From contig CBDUNM010000239.1 of NCBI GenBank assembly GCA_965368585.1, positions 1-5,140 of the forward strand: 5,140 nt of DNA, in the 5' to 3' direction. The position numbers were made by a program, and so were the translations under genes. This stretch comes from JARRQB01 sp965368585. Its GTDB lineage: Bacteria > Pseudomonadota > Gammaproteobacteria > Chromatiales > Chromatiaceae. This document shows positions 4,991 to 5,140 of this stretch, piece after piece. Under the pieces are notes generated by a model. It made no database searches. It had not been told where the DNA came from and saw only the letters and a list, made by a program, of their open reading frames with translations. Within the stretch, counting starts at the first letter, position 1, and each line of letters begins with the position of its first letter.

Positions 4991-5140
4991 TTATCTGCGC
5001 GCCGTCTCCTTCAGGTGCGGATCGATCGGCGGAATGACGCTCATGTTGGGGGTCAGGGGCAGTCGCGGCATCGCGATTTCCGGAAACTCGCCGCTCAAAC
5101 CATTGAGAAAGGCCACGACATCGGCCACCTGATCGTCACT
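4991..5140 (-). CDS. MauG / di-haem cytochrome c peroxidase-like, C-terminal end
   Basis: The last 49 residues of a gene entering from the right edge read SDDQVADVVAFLNGLSGEFP, then a Pro-rich tail (MPRLPLTPNMSVIPPIDP) and LKETARR before TAA at 4991-4993. The helix pattern (S/T)DxxVADVVAFLxxLxGEFP and the following proline tail are typical of the C-terminus of di-haem cytochrome c peroxidases and the related MauG proteins, periplasmic haem enzymes that reduce peroxide or oxidise protein residues. Haem-binding CxxCH motifs would lie outside the window, so enzyme type cannot be decided. It is the first of four same-strand genes here, 117 bases ahead of the reductase fragment. The frame is open to the window edge with mostly G/C-ending codons. 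Confidence 0.75.
   Translation of the reverse strand, partial: SDDQVADVVAFLNGLSGEFPEIAMPRLPLTPNMSVIPPIDPHLKETARR

Noticed and set aside
1..5140. tRNA/rRNA genes, CRISPR arrays, insertion-sequence ends, transposase genes
   Set aside because: None seen on either strand when reading through; no repeated spacer pattern and no transposase-like frames.

Overview
The window looks like chromosomal DNA of a GC-rich Gram-negative bacterium, most likely a proteobacterium. Four features support this: an RND efflux pump, a signal-peptide protein of the periplasmic beta-propeller type, the C-terminus of a MauG/cytochrome c peroxidase-like protein, and codons that mostly end in G or C. No RNA gene, CRISPR array or recognisable insertion sequence was seen. 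Lineage below phylum cannot be read from this stretch.

Left part (1-1960). The 3' end of an RND multidrug-efflux permease (+) runs in from the left edge and stops at 802. A GTGA overlap there opens a short reading frame that soon dies, probably the remains of a further gene of the pump operon. Facing it on the minus strand is a 135-residue protein made of two copies of a CxxH...CxxC zinc-ribbon repeat. Its DNA is visibly less GC-rich than its neighbours, as expected for acquired phage- or mobile-type DNA. Beyond it, 1385-1627 (+) holds an open stretch with coding-like codons but no usable start, probably another gene remnant. An AT-rich region (about 1700-1855) with several inverted repeats follows and probably contains the promoter of the next gene.

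Middle (1960-2743). A small exported protein (99 aa) starts behind a near-perfect ribosome binding site. It has a signal peptide, a polyglycine stretch and an Asp-Arg-rich repetitive tail, and its DNA ends in a 20-bp perfect palindrome with regularly spaced GATC sites. About 480 bases without a convincing gene follow.

Right part (2744-5140), all on the minus strand. In transcription order it contains the C-terminus of a MauG/di-haem cytochrome c peroxidase-like protein, a membrane-anchored N-terminal fragment resembling a flavin/iron-sulfur reductase that ends early, an exported DUF3616 beta-propeller-like protein, and a DUF4956 integral membrane protein. The spacings are 117, 128 and 79 bases, so co-transcription is possible. 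The MauG-like protein and the reductase fragment suggest an envelope redox theme. The DUF3616 and DUF4956 proteins have no established function.

No complete new system is evident. The most unusual items are the low-complexity exported protein, the truncated reductase, and the decayed genes on both sides of the zinc-ribbon gene.
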